Of a stretch of 64,000 bases of DNA, positions 16,067 through 24,701 are shown in pieces. Each line of letters starts with the position of its first letter. Positions within the stretch are counted from its first letter, which is position 1. Source of the DNA: CALRBF01 sp964646465 (GTDB lineage: Bacteria > Patescibacteriota > Minisyncoccia > SW-4-49-11); the NCBI GenBank assembly GCA_964646465.1, contig CAZYEN010000029.1, positions 6,762 to 70,761 of the forward strand, read 5' to 3'. The notes under the pieces were generated by a model. It saw nothing but the letters and a program-made list of their open reading frames with translations. It did not search any database and had not been told where the DNA came from. The position numbers were made by a program, and so were the translations under genes.

Positions 16067-16681
16067 CTACAATCCCAAAATTTCTTTGACTTTCATTATG
16101 GTGACTTTTTCTTGGCGGGTGAGTTCGTCTAGGGAGTTTTGGATGGATTTGAGATTGGTTTTCATCTCGGGGATGATGACATATTCTAGGGCATTGACTC
16201 GTCTTCTGGTGGCTTCTATTTCCTCAGCTAATAGCCTGGCGGTGAATTCTATCTCAGCTAATTTTACTAACAGGGGTAGTATATTTTGGATTGTTAAGAG
16301 GGATTGGTCTAAATCTTTGGGTGTGCCTAAAGTTCCATATTGGAAGGGGTCTCCTTGTAAATGAGGGATTATATGTGGGATGGTCACTCCCATAATAGAT
16401 TTTTTTTGTAATTCTAGATAGGTCTTGGCTTGGGAGAGATGGATTAGTTCATTGATAGCTTCGGTTGAAATTTTGGTCTGAGCGAATTGAAATAATTGTA
16501 TTGCTTCTACAATTTTGGGAGTTAATTCTCCTCTTAGCTTGATTACTTCTTGGATAATGGCTAAAAACTCTTGTATTAGTCCATCTCTTTTGTCGGTGAG
16601 CAAACCATGTCCACGAGAAGCGGTTTTAATCTTCTTTTTGAGCTTGAGGGCTTCTTGTCTGGTCGGTTTGACGGCAGGCAT
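16067..16681 (-). CDS. ntpD: V/A-type ATPase subunit D (central stalk)
   Basis: A 204-residue coiled-coil protein beginning PAVKPTRQEALKLKKKIKTASRGHGLLTDKRDGL, the conserved N-terminal helix of subunit D. A long C-terminal helix ends in EYVIIPEMKTNLKSIQNSLDEL. Subunit D forms the rotor shaft inside the A3B3 head and couples ATP turnover to ion movement. It is the last gene of the operon, two bases after subunit B, and is followed by a terminator. Length is normal for the family. I see nothing unusual in the protein. Confidence 0.93.
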   Translation of the reverse strand: MPAVKPTRQEALKLKKKIKTASRGHGLLTDKRDGLIQEFLAIIQEVIKLRGELTPKIVEAIQLFQFAQTKISTEAINELIHLSQAKTYLELQKKSIMGVTIPHIIPHLQGDPFQYGTLGTPKDLDQSLLTIQNILPLLVKLAEIEFTARLLAEEIEATRRRVNALEYVIIPEMKTNLKSIQNSLDELTRQEKVTIMKVKEILGL

Positions 16682-16683
16682 AT

Positions 16684-18069
16684 TTATTTGGAATACTTAT
16701 CTATAAATTCGGGCTTGATTTTCTTTAGTTCTTTTCTCGGTAATATTGATAATAATTCCCAAGACAAATCTAAGGTGTCTAGAATGGTTCGGTTTTCTCG
16801 TCTTCCTTGCCTTATATATCTACTCTCAAATGCTTCAGCGAATTTGATATAGGCTTTATCTGTCTCTGATAGGGCTGATTCTCCTAGGATTAAGGCTAAT
16901 TCCTTGATTTCCATACCTTTGGCATAGGAGGAGGCCATTTGCTCTTTGACGGCGGATAAATCTTCTCGGCTGTATTTTTTATCTACGCCAATTCGGGATA
17001 ATGATCCAATTGGTTGGATTGGAGGGTATATTCCTTGATTATGTAGCTCTCTATTGACCATAATTTGGCCTTCTGTGATGTATCCGGTTAAATCTGGTAT
17101 TGGATGCTGCTTATCATCATCTGGCATTGTAAGGATAGGGATTTGGGTGAGTGACCCTGTGGATCCTTTGACTATTCCTGCTCTTTCATACAGGGTTGCA
17201 AGGTCGGTATATAGATATCCTGGATATCCTCGTCTTCCTGGAATTTCTTTTCTAGAGGCTGAGACTTCTCGGAGGGCATCAGCATAATTGGTCATATCTG
17301 TTAGGATGACTAATACATGCATATTCTTCTCAAAGGCTAAGTATTCTCCTAGAGTGAGAGCTAATCTTGGTAGGGTAATTCGCTCTACAATTGGGTCGCT
17401 AGCGGTGTTGATAAACAAAGCTGCTCTCTCCATCGCTCCGGTTTTTTCAAATGAGTCTATGAAGAATTGAGCTTCTTCAAAGGTGACTCCCATAGCTGCA
17501 AAGATTACTACGAAAGGTTCTTCGGCTTTGACTAAATCTGTTCCATTTTGTAGGGCTACAACTTGGGCTTGTTCAGCAATTTGGGTGGCTATTTCAGAAT
17601 GTGGTAGTCCTGACCCTGAGAAAATAGGTAGTTTTTGTCCTCTTACTAGGGCATTTAGTCCGTCTATGGTGGAGATTCCAGTTTGAATAAATTCACTAGG
17701 GAATTGTCGCATTCCTGGATTGATAGGGGAGCCATTGATGTCTAGATATTTCTCAGCGATTATTTCTGGTCCGCCGTCTTTGACTTTACCAGCTCCTGTG
17801 AATACTCGTCCTAACATACTGTCTGAGACTCCAAATTTGAGAGTTTCTCCTAAGAAGGCTATCTCGGCATTCTTTACATCTAATCCGTCGGTACTAGTGA
17901 ATAACTGTACTACAGCGGTGTCTTTGCTGGCTTCTAGTACTCGTCCTTGTCGGATTTGTCCTTTTGAGTCTCTAATTTCCACCATTTCCTCGAAGGCAAC
18001 TTGTGGGACTTTCTCAACTACGACTAGGGGTCCGGCAATTTCTTTGATTGTGTTATACCATTTCTTCAT
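16684..18069 (-). CDS. ntpB: V/A-type ATPase subunit B
   Basis: The 461-residue non-catalytic nucleotide-site subunit, alternating with A in the head. It opens KEIAGPLVVVEKVPQVAFEEMVEI. Conserved blocks include IFSGSGLPHSEIATQIAEQA, where a true P-loop is absent as expected, and the SRKEIPGRRGYPGYLYTDLATLYERAG region characteristic of V/A-type B subunits. It starts 9 bases after subunit A ends and is 2 bases from subunit D. Length is standard. Confidence 0.95.
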   Translation of the reverse strand: MKKWYNTIKEIAGPLVVVEKVPQVAFEEMVEIRDSKGQIRQGRVLEASKDTAVVQLFTSTDGLDVKNAEIAFLGETLKFGVSDSMLGRVFTGAGKVKDGGPEIIAEKYLDINGSPINPGMRQFPSEFIQTGISTIDGLNALVRGQKLPIFSGSGLPHSEIATQIAEQAQVVALQNGTDLVKAEEPFVVIFAAMGVTFEEAQFFIDSFEKTGAMERAALFINTASDPIVERITLPRLALTLGEYLAFEKNMHVLVILTDMTNYADALREVSASRKEIPGRRGYPGYLYTDLATLYERAGIVKGSTGSLTQIPILTMPDDDKQHPIPDLTGYITEGQIMVNRELHNQGIYPPIQPIGSLSRIGVDKKYSREDLSAVKEQMASSYAKGMEIKELALILGESALSETDKAYIKFAEAFESRYIRQGRRENRTILDTLDLSWELLSILPRKELKKIKPEFIDKYSK

Positions 18070-18078
18070 ATAATTATC

Positions 18079-19893
18079 CTAAATTCCACTTATTACTTTA
18101 TTGATACCAAAGTCCTCGGATTTATCATTATCTTTGAGATTTTGAATTGTGCTTGAGATATTTTCTATTAGAGACACTATATTCTCAATGTCTGATTCTG
18201 GAGTATTTTTGAGTCTAGCAATTTCTTCACGAATTGGTAGGTCTAGGATATCATTTATCTCAATTTGAGGATTATTTTTGGCGGTTTCAGTGGCTTCATT
18301 ATGGAAGGTCATCATTGCTTTTAGCATCAAATACATTTTACGAGTTGAGGCAAAGGCATCAATTTCATCAAAGGCATTTTGTTGTAGATAATCTTCTCGA
18401 AGTCCTCGAGCTGTATCTAGGAGTATTTTCTCAGAGGTAGATAGGGCGTCCATTCCTACTAATTTTATAATATCGTCTAGCTCATTTTCTTTCTGTAAAA
18501 TTTGCATTGCTAAATCTCTTAGGTCTTTCCAATCTGAATCAGTTGCATTGATGAAATATTCTTCTACATTATCTTTGTATAGGCTATAACTATTGAGCCA
18601 ATGAATAGATGGAAAATGTTTTTTGGCGGCTAGAGATGCATCTAATCCCCAAAAAGCTTTGGTCACTTTAAGAGTGGCTTGGCTAACTGGTTCAGATAAG
18701 TCTCCACCTGGAGGTGATACGGCTGCAATGATAGTGGCTGACCCAATTCTTTCTTCTGTTCCTAATGTGCTGACTATTCCGGCTCTTTCATAAAAGGCTG
18801 AAATTCTAGATCCAAGATAGGCAGGATATCCTTCTTCTCCTGGCATTTCTTCTAGTCTTCCTGACATTTCTCGCATAGCTTCTGCCCAACGAGAGGTTGA
18901 ATCGGCCATCATAGCTACATTGTATCCCATATCTCGATAGTATTCAGCTAAGGTAATACCTGTATAAACTGAGGCTTCACGAGCTGCGATTGGCATATTG
19001 GAGGTATTGGCAACTAAAATCGTTCTTTCCATCAAAGGTCGTCCAGATTTTGGATCTTTAAGGTGTGGAAATTCTACCAATACATCGGTAATTTCATTTC
19101 CTCTCTCTCCACAACCTACATAAACTACAATATCTGCATCTGACCATTTTGCTAATTGATGTTGAATAACTGTTTTTCCAGCTCCGAATGGTCCTGGTAC
19201 GGCGGCTGCTCCTCCTTTTGGAATTGGGAAGAATGTATCTATAATTCTTTGTTGAGTTATTAGTGGAGTAGTTGGCACTTGTTTTGCTTTGTATGGTCTT
19301 GGGGTTCTAACTGGCCATTTGTGCATTAATTGGACTGGGTTTTCTCCAATTGTAGCTATTGTCTCGGTAATTGTGAATTCTCCTGCCTTGATATCCTTAA
19401 CTTCTCCCTCTACTCCAAATGGAACTAAAATCTTATGAGTAATTAACTCGGTCTCTTGTACTGTACCTAATATGTCTCCAGTGGTTACAGAGTCTCCTTT
19501 TTTGACTAATGGCTTAAATTCCCATTTCATCTCTCTGTCTAGGCTAGGAGCGGTTAAACCTCTTGCAATATATTCAGCATTCAATCCTTGGGCAGCTGCT
19601 TTCTCAGCAATTACATTTAGAGGTCGTAAAATTCCATCAAATAATCCAGAGGTCAAAAGTCCTGGGCCTAATTCAATACTAAGGGGCTCTCCAGTTGAGA
19701 CAACAGGCTCTCCTACGATTAGACCAGAGGTGTCCTCATAGACTTGAATGGAGGCTGTATCACCTTTTAATTCAATGATTTCCCCCATTAATTCTAGATT
19801 TCCAACTTTCACTAAATCATACATTTTAGCTCCTTTCATGGAGTCTGCGATAACTAGTGGTCCTGAGATTTTGATGATAATTCCGGTATTCAT
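18079..19893 (-). CDS. ntpA: V/A-type ATPase catalytic subunit A
   Basis: The 604-residue catalytic subunit that hydrolyses or makes ATP. The N-terminal barrel starts MNTGIIIKISGPLVIADSMKGAKM. The insertion (non-homologous) region spans about 110-190. The P-loop is GPFGAGKTVIQ. ADSTSRWAEAMREMSGRLEEMP and the EEGYPAYLGSRISAFYERAG block follow. I place the start at the ATG at 19893, which gives the usual family N-terminus, rather than an upstream in-frame TTG at 19911 that overlaps the stop of subunit F. All catalytic residues look intact. Confidence 0.95.
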   Translation of the reverse strand: MNTGIIIKISGPLVIADSMKGAKMYDLVKVGNLELMGEIIELKGDTASIQVYEDTSGLIVGEPVVSTGEPLSIELGPGLLTSGLFDGILRPLNVIAEKAAAQGLNAEYIARGLTAPSLDREMKWEFKPLVKKGDSVTTGDILGTVQETELITHKILVPFGVEGEVKDIKAGEFTITETIATIGENPVQLMHKWPVRTPRPYKAKQVPTTPLITQQRIIDTFFPIPKGGAAAVPGPFGAGKTVIQHQLAKWSDADIVVYVGCGERGNEITDVLVEFPHLKDPKSGRPLMERTILVANTSNMPIAAREASVYTGITLAEYYRDMGYNVAMMADSTSRWAEAMREMSGRLEEMPGEEGYPAYLGSRISAFYERAGIVSTLGTEERIGSATIIAAVSPPGGDLSEPVSQATLKVTKAFWGLDASLAAKKHFPSIHWLNSYSLYKDNVEEYFINATDSDWKDLRDLAMQILQKENELDDIIKLVGMDALSTSEKILLDTARGLREDYLQQNAFDEIDAFASTRKMYLMLKAMMTFHNEATETAKNNPQIEINDILDLPIREEIARLKNTPESDIENIVSLIENISSTIQNLKDNDKSEDFGINKVISGI

Positions 19894-19907
19894 AGTAATT
19901 AGTTTAA

Positions 19908-20231
19908 TCAAGAGTTGAATAATTTGTCTAGGCTCATACCTACGGCTTTCTCGGTCAGCTGCTTTAGCTCCTCAACAGAGTTGCTATCTGAGCTAATAGG
20001 TAGCTGTGATATAGGTATATTGAGGGAATTGAGAACTTTTCTTTGCTTGGTAGATAATATAATGTTGGATGCTATAAAGATAATTGCGTACATCTCTGCA
20101 TCTTTCTGGATATTAGCTATTATCTGATCTATTTCCAAGTCATCACTATTCAAAGTTTCAAAACCAAATAGTTTAAATAGTAGTGTTATTTCAGTATCAG
20201 CGATTAGAGCTGGCTTTTTATAGTCTATCAT
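19908..20231 (-). CDS. ntpG: V/A-type ATPase subunit F (NtpG-type)
   Basis: A 107-residue protein. The start (KKPALIADTEITLLFKLFGFE) and the later NIILSTKQRKVLNSLNIPISQLP fit the small Rossmann-like subunit F, which binds the D shaft and tunes activity. It sits between C and A, the place of ntpG in the Enterococcus order. Its start overlaps the end of subunit C by four bases. Sequence similarity is modest, so the call depends partly on position. Confidence 0.8.
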   Translation of the reverse strand: MIDYKKPALIADTEITLLFKLFGFETLNSDDLEIDQIIANIQKDAEMYAIIFIASNIILSTKQRKVLNSLNIPISQLPISSDSNSVEELKQLTEKAVGMSLDKLFNS

Positions 20232-21166
20232 ATATTGGAATAATCTATAAATCTTAATTGAGCCTGTTTAGAATCAATTTGTTTGGAGTGGTGTAGAATC
20301 AATAATTTAAAGTTAGTAATTGTATATTGGAGCCTCTCGGTATATTGTATAATTCTATCCCCAGACATCCCTGTAAATTGAGCTTTACTTAAGGCTTTGA
20401 TCTCATTTTTAATAAGGGTGTTTTCAATGTTTATTGTGTTAATATCTACCGGAGCTAGATTTAGATATTGGCCTATATCTCCTAACACATCTCCAAAACC
20501 AAAGCTTTTTACAGCATTTATAGCCAGACTTCCCTGAATAGGTAATAAATGTCTTAATATATGTTCTTTTGACTGTCCTTTTTGAGTTCTTGTTAAAACA
20601 TTGAGTAGGGTATAGCTATCTATTTTAGCTAATATAAAATCCTTCATTATATCACTACTTCTGTTTAGGTTTTCAAATAGTAGAGTTAAAAATATTTCTT
20701 CTAAATAAGAGATTAGGCTAAAGCTATCTTGTGAGTGAATAAGTTTTTCCTCTTTGGCTAATAATTTAGACTTGAACTGTGCAGAATAATATAGTTTATC
20801 AGAGACTTCAGTTAGAATTTGTTCAAACCCTTTCTCTCCAAGTGTCTCCCCATAAATAGTTTTATTAATAGATAGTGTTTTGAGTTTTTCAAAGTCTTGA
20901 GACATCTTGAGATAAATAAAGGGGGCAGAGTTCTCTGGCAAAAGGGATAGGATTTCTGTTATTTGTTGGTGATAATACTGATTGAGTTTATTTATTAAAT
21001 TTTCTAAATTGAGTTCGGCTAGACCAAAGGACTCTCGAATTGTATTTAGAATTACTTCGATACTATCAGTTACTAAAAGTGCTTTAGTCGTATTAGACTC
21101 AGGTAAATAACTTAGTCTAGTTACGTATCTACTAGTTACACCAATTAGAGGGACTTGTAAACTCAT
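20228..21166 (-). CDS. ntpC: V/A-type ATPase subunit C
   Basis: A 312-residue helical protein. The ending GDIGQYLNLAPVDINTINIENTLIKNEIKALSKAQFTG is in the style of the vATP-synt_AC39 family. The subunit is a funnel-shaped socket that joins the rotor ring to the central stalk. It is slightly shorter than typical members (about 330). It overlaps subunit E and subunit F by four bases on either side, which shows translational coupling. Identification is supported by the operon position. Confidence 0.8.
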   Translation of the reverse strand: MSLQVPLIGVTSRYVTRLSYLPESNTTKALLVTDSIEVILNTIRESFGLAELNLENLINKLNQYYHQQITEILSLLPENSAPFIYLKMSQDFEKLKTLSINKTIYGETLGEKGFEQILTEVSDKLYYSAQFKSKLLAKEEKLIHSQDSFSLISYLEEIFLTLLFENLNRSSDIMKDFILAKIDSYTLLNVLTRTQKGQSKEHILRHLLPIQGSLAINAVKSFGFGDVLGDIGQYLNLAPVDINTINIENTLIKNEIKALSKAQFTGMSGDRIIQYTERLQYTITNFKLLILHHSKQIDSKQAQLRFIDYSNI

Positions 21167-21699
21167 ATTTCCTTCATTATGGCAGGTAGTGTTTTTTGTT
21201 TTACTTTATCAAGAATATCCTCTACAGTAATTTCTAAATTCACCTCATCTAATTTAGCAGTGATGGCTCCTAAGTTAGAGCCTTGTTCTAGGTTATTTTT
21301 TTTATACCCTAGACTTTGAGTAATGCTTGCTAATTCTTTAGAGTAGTTGCCACTTATATTTAAAGTTGTAGAATTGGGGATATCTTTTAATATCTTTTGG
21401 ATTGAGTCTTTTACAAAGTTTGAGTTTATAATCTCTGGTATTATATCCTTATAAATAGAGTTAAGTTGAGTTTGGATTGAATAACCGTAGTTAAACTTTT
21501 GAGTTTTACTTTGTTGAAATTTATGGAAATTAATTTGAGTTGCCACTGCCTCGTCAATTTTCTCGGCATGTATTTTTTTAGTCTCAGATACGACTCTGTC
21601 CCAAGTGTTTTTAGTCTCTTTTAACTCTGCTTGATACTGAGCCTCTAACTTCTTAACATCTTTATTTATCTGAGATTGTATTGAATCTGCTAAAGTCAT
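21163..21699 (-). CDS. ntpE: V/A-type ATPase subunit E (peripheral stalk)
   Basis: A 178-residue protein. The N-terminal half is a long charged helix (KDVKKLEAQYQAELKETKNTWDRVVSETKK) and the C-terminal half a small alpha/beta domain ending EDILDKVKQKTLPAIMKEI, as in subunit E. It forms the stator stalk with the small coiled-coil protein encoded first in the operon. It begins one base after subunit K and overlaps subunit C by four bases. The sequence is divergent; operon position supports the call. Confidence 0.8.
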   Translation of the reverse strand: MTLADSIQSQINKDVKKLEAQYQAELKETKNTWDRVVSETKKIHAEKIDEAVATQINFHKFQQSKTQKFNYGYSIQTQLNSIYKDIIPEIINSNFVKDSIQKILKDIPNSTTLNISGNYSKELASITQSLGYKKNNLEQGSNLGAITAKLDEVNLEITVEDILDKVKQKTLPAIMKEI

Positions 21700-21700
21700 A

Positions 21701-22180
21701 TTATCCTACTGATACTCCGTTAATAATCAAAATAGAAACTAGAAGTCCGAACACAGCGAAAGTCTCTACCAAGGCTGCTAGAATAATAACTTGTCCAATT
21801 TTAGATTTATCTCTAGAAATTAACTGTACACCACTGGCGATTACATCTCCTTGATATTTACCTGAAGCTAAACAAGTAAGTCCGACTGGAATTCCTGCAA
21901 AAGCCAAAATCATACCGTTCTGCCAACTTAAATTTGCAAATTCACCAGATAAAACTCCTGTGTTTTGTAAAATCAGCACAGCTGCCAAAAGTCCATAGAT
22001 GGCCTGGGATCCTGGAAGAGCAGACAACAAAAGCACATTCCCAAATTGAGAATCATCTTCCGCTACCAATCCTGCTCCGGTTTTTCCTGCTGTAGATACT
22101 CCAATAGATGAACCAGCACCAGCCAATCCTGCTGCAAGGGCTGCTCCTAATACTGCTAAACTTACTCCTAATATTTCCAT
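21701..22180 (-). CDS. ntpK: V-type ATPase subunit K (membrane rotor, sodium-type)
   Basis: A 159-residue proteolipid with four helices made of two hairpins. I start it at the ATG at 22180 (MEILGVSLAVLGAALAAGLAG), the usual family start, not at 22216. Hairpin one carries LPGSQAIYG, where a Gln replaces the ion-binding acid. Hairpin two carries LVETFAVFG with Glu139. Ser58, Gln59, Gln110 and Glu139 match the known sodium ligands of Enterococcus NtpK (Thr64, Gln65, Gln110, Glu139). The ring is therefore predicted to move Na+ with one acid per four-helix unit, which favours pumping over ATP synthesis. Confidence 0.93.
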   Translation of the reverse strand: MEILGVSLAVLGAALAAGLAGAGSSIGVSTAGKTGAGLVAEDDSQFGNVLLLSALPGSQAIYGLLAAVLILQNTGVLSGEFANLSWQNGMILAFAGIPVGLTCLASGKYQGDVIASGVQLISRDKSKIGQVIILAALVETFAVFGLLVSILIINGVSVG

Positions 22181-22284
22181 ATTTTCAACTTTAACTCTTA
22201 TATAAGGGACACTCATTGTTTACTGGTATCCTTTTCACTATACTCCTAATTTAACCTATGAATACAGTGAAAGAGATCACAGTA

Positions 22285-24321
22285 TTATTCAATAACACTG
22301 TACTCTTGGGATCTTGTTACTACTTGCAGTGGTCTTCCTCCAGATTGGAAGAATTTGCTGAAAAACTCTACAAAGTGTAGCCTACCAACATTGATGTAAG
22401 TACCTAATACATTAAGAGCTATATTAAATACATTTCCAGCTACGAATATAATTGTCATAATTATATATCCAATTATTACCCAAGCTCCACCTTTTTCTAC
22501 AAACCCACTTCCTGCTAAGTTTGCTAAAGTACCAACTACTCCTGCAATAATTCCAGTAGCAAGGCCTAGAGCTACCAACCTAGTATAGGATAGTATGTCA
22601 GATAGATATCCTACCACTCCAAAAAAGACATCGTAAGCTCCTTTTCCAAATTTAGCAAAAATGGATTTCATTTCTCTTCCCAAAAGATATATCATCACAA
22701 ATATATAGGCTATATATACATATAGTAGGGGATCAATTAATAATTTTAGGCCATCTCCTAACAACTCCATATTAATTAAAATTAGGAATATTCCGAATAT
22801 TAGAGCTCCGGCCCATAGAATTGAATCTAGACTGGCATCTAAAAAAGATTTAGAGTTATAAGCTTGAACTATATTGAGCACCAAACCAAATAGTAAATGT
22901 ACTATTCCAAGAACGATTGTGAATCCCATTAAAGCGATAACACTATCCATTGGGTTAAGAATCTGCATCTTTTGTAAGAGAGGAATCAAACCAATGTTGA
23001 TTAGAAATTTCATATGTGGTGAGGCTGTAGCAGGATCTACAACATCTGGTGTAATCCCAAACCAACTACCAAATAAAGCTCCAATAATCAATGTAGAGAT
23101 AGATGCAATAAATACAACTGCAAAAATATCTCTAATACCTGATTTTAATCTAGGATTAATTAATCCAAGTCCTGTCAAAATAATCAAAATAAGAGCATAC
23201 CCTGCCTCAGATAAAGCCAAACCGAACATAAAGGTGAAGAAAATTGCAATAGACAGGGTAGGGTCAATTTTACCGGCTTGTGGATACCCCATGATTTTTG
23301 TGACTGTCTCAAAATGTCTAATTATTGGAAGGTTCTTCAGTATCACTGGACTTGATTCAAAGTTTGCTGGTAACTCAACTACCTTGCCACTATCAGTGAT
23401 TTTAGATACTGATTGTCTGACAGAATCAAATTGTTCTTCATCTACCCATAATTGTATTGATGAGTTTTCTTCGGATTCTGGATTAAATGAATGTAAATAA
23501 GAAATTAAATTCAGGTGTGAGTTTAGCACGTCAACTAATATAGCTAAATCCTTGAATTTGACGGGCGATTTTTTAAGTTCTCGTCTTAATTTAGTTAATA
23601 ACTTATTATTTGAGTTAAGCTCTTGTTTACTATTGTGATAAATGTCATAGAAAGATCCACTGACTTCGGCTGGGAATTGTATTAATGTTGCTTGATTCTG
23701 TATTATGTCAATGGCAATTTTAACTTGATTCTTCGGTAGTGCTAAAATATATACGTAATCAGTTCCAAGTTTTTTTACGGATTCCAGTACCATAGGAGAT
23801 ACCGCATGCTCTAATTGTTCTGCTATATAATGTGCTCTAGACTCGTCTATCAAAAATGGTAAAAAGCTAATGTATGAGTATGATTTAAAGATATTTATTT
23901 CAATATCTTTTAATGGTTCAGATTTAGCAATAATGTCCTGTAGAACCTCCTGACGTATTAGTAGGTCATCTTTTAGCTCTGCCTTCTCTACAATCTCCTT
24001 AGCCTTTATAATAATATTATCTTTTTCTTTATCATAATGTTCAAACACATCTTCAGTTATACTAAATCTATCATCTAGTACGGCAGAAAGCATTGACTTT
24101 TTTTCTAAATGGTATTCTTTATATACATCTAGAGCTTTATTGACTATATCTAAGTTTTCTAAAATATCTTCTTGTATAGCATGATGTTTCTTAGAAAGTG
24201 GTGTTCTTTCTACTTTTTCTATTATTTCACCAACTTGTTGTTTTTGAAAATATGATAACAGTTCGAGTTGATGTTTGTTAGGAACTGTAACTTGGATTAG
24301 TTTAGATGCTTTAACTCCCAT
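22285..24321 (-). CDS. ntpI: V/A-type ATPase subunit I (membrane stator, a-type)
   Basis: A 678-residue protein with a cytoplasmic N-terminal half of about 330 residues and a membrane half with seven to eight helices. The latter begins near MGYPQAGKIDPTLSIAIFFTFMFG and contains SDILSYTRLVALGLATGIIAGV, whose arginine is the conserved half-channel residue of V_ATPase_I. It guides ions onto the K ring. It lies 104 bases before the K start on the same strand and is of normal length. Confidence 0.95.
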   Translation of the reverse strand: MGVKASKLIQVTVPNKHQLELLSYFQKQQVGEIIEKVERTPLSKKHHAIQEDILENLDIVNKALDVYKEYHLEKKSMLSAVLDDRFSITEDVFEHYDKEKDNIIIKAKEIVEKAELKDDLLIRQEVLQDIIAKSEPLKDIEINIFKSYSYISFLPFLIDESRAHYIAEQLEHAVSPMVLESVKKLGTDYVYILALPKNQVKIAIDIIQNQATLIQFPAEVSGSFYDIYHNSKQELNSNNKLLTKLRRELKKSPVKFKDLAILVDVLNSHLNLISYLHSFNPESEENSSIQLWVDEEQFDSVRQSVSKITDSGKVVELPANFESSPVILKNLPIIRHFETVTKIMGYPQAGKIDPTLSIAIFFTFMFGLALSEAGYALILIILTGLGLINPRLKSGIRDIFAVVFIASISTLIIGALFGSWFGITPDVVDPATASPHMKFLINIGLIPLLQKMQILNPMDSVIALMGFTIVLGIVHLLFGLVLNIVQAYNSKSFLDASLDSILWAGALIFGIFLILINMELLGDGLKLLIDPLLYVYIAYIFVMIYLLGREMKSIFAKFGKGAYDVFFGVVGYLSDILSYTRLVALGLATGIIAGVVGTLANLAGSGFVEKGGAWVIIGYIIMTIIFVAGNVFNIALNVLGTYINVGRLHFVEFFSKFFQSGGRPLQVVTRSQEYSVIE

Positions 24322-24351
24322 ATAAATTTATATATTTACAAAATATGATTA

Positions 24352-24621
24352 TTAATTTAACTGACTTAAAATGATAGCTTTGATTTTTTGAATATCTAGC
24401 TTGATATCAGGTTGTTTAGAATCAGTAGATTGTTTTTCATAAGTAGATAACTTTTCTTCTACAATTTGATTCTTGTTCAAAATCTCTTTTTTTAAAATAG
24501 TTACTTTATCTTTAGACCGAGTAACATATTCTTGAGATTGGACATTATAGTCTTTTTGTAAAGATTTCTTTTTACTAGCAAAAGACTTTTCAATTTCAAT
24601 CAACTCAACAAGTTTTTTCAT
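24352..24621 (-). CDS. ntpF: V-type ATPase peripheral-stalk coiled-coil subunit (NtpF/G/H-like)
   Basis: An 89-residue protein, almost all charged helix (IEIEKSFASKKKSLQKDY ... KVTILKKEILNKNQIVEEKL). It is the first gene of the operon, where Enterococcus has ntpF, and would pair with subunit E in the stator. Short coiled coils do not keep strong signatures, so the identification is by position and helix pattern. Its ATG lies about 15 bases after the predicted transcription start of a consensus promoter. Confidence 0.7.
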   Translation of the reverse strand: MKKLVELIEIEKSFASKKKSLQKDYNVQSQEYVTRSKDKVTILKKEILNKNQIVEEKLSTYEKQSTDSKQPDIKLDIQKIKAIILSQLN

Positions 24622-24642
24622 AGGTGTTTATAATTACAACTC

Positions 24643-24671
24643 ATTATAGTCCAGAGAATCACATTTGTCAA
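24643..24671 (-). promoter_or_regulatory. consensus promoter of the V-ATPase operon
   Basis: The minus strand has TTGACA (24666-24671), a 17-base spacer and TATAAT (24643-24648), a perfect sigma-70 consensus. Predicted start is near 24636, giving a leader of about 15 bases. Strong constitutive expression is expected. Confidence 0.85.
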
Positions 24672-24701
24672 TTATTTATTTTGTTTTTGTGTCAAATAGA
24701 A

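Noticed and set aside
16017..19741. Several plus-strand frames across the V-ATPase genes
   Set aside because: They are antisense shadows of highly conserved subunits A, B and D, with no family signal of their own.
22874..23500. A 208-codon plus-strand frame
   Set aside because: It is the antisense of subunit I; its hydrophobic-poor, biased composition mirrors the membrane helices on the other strand.
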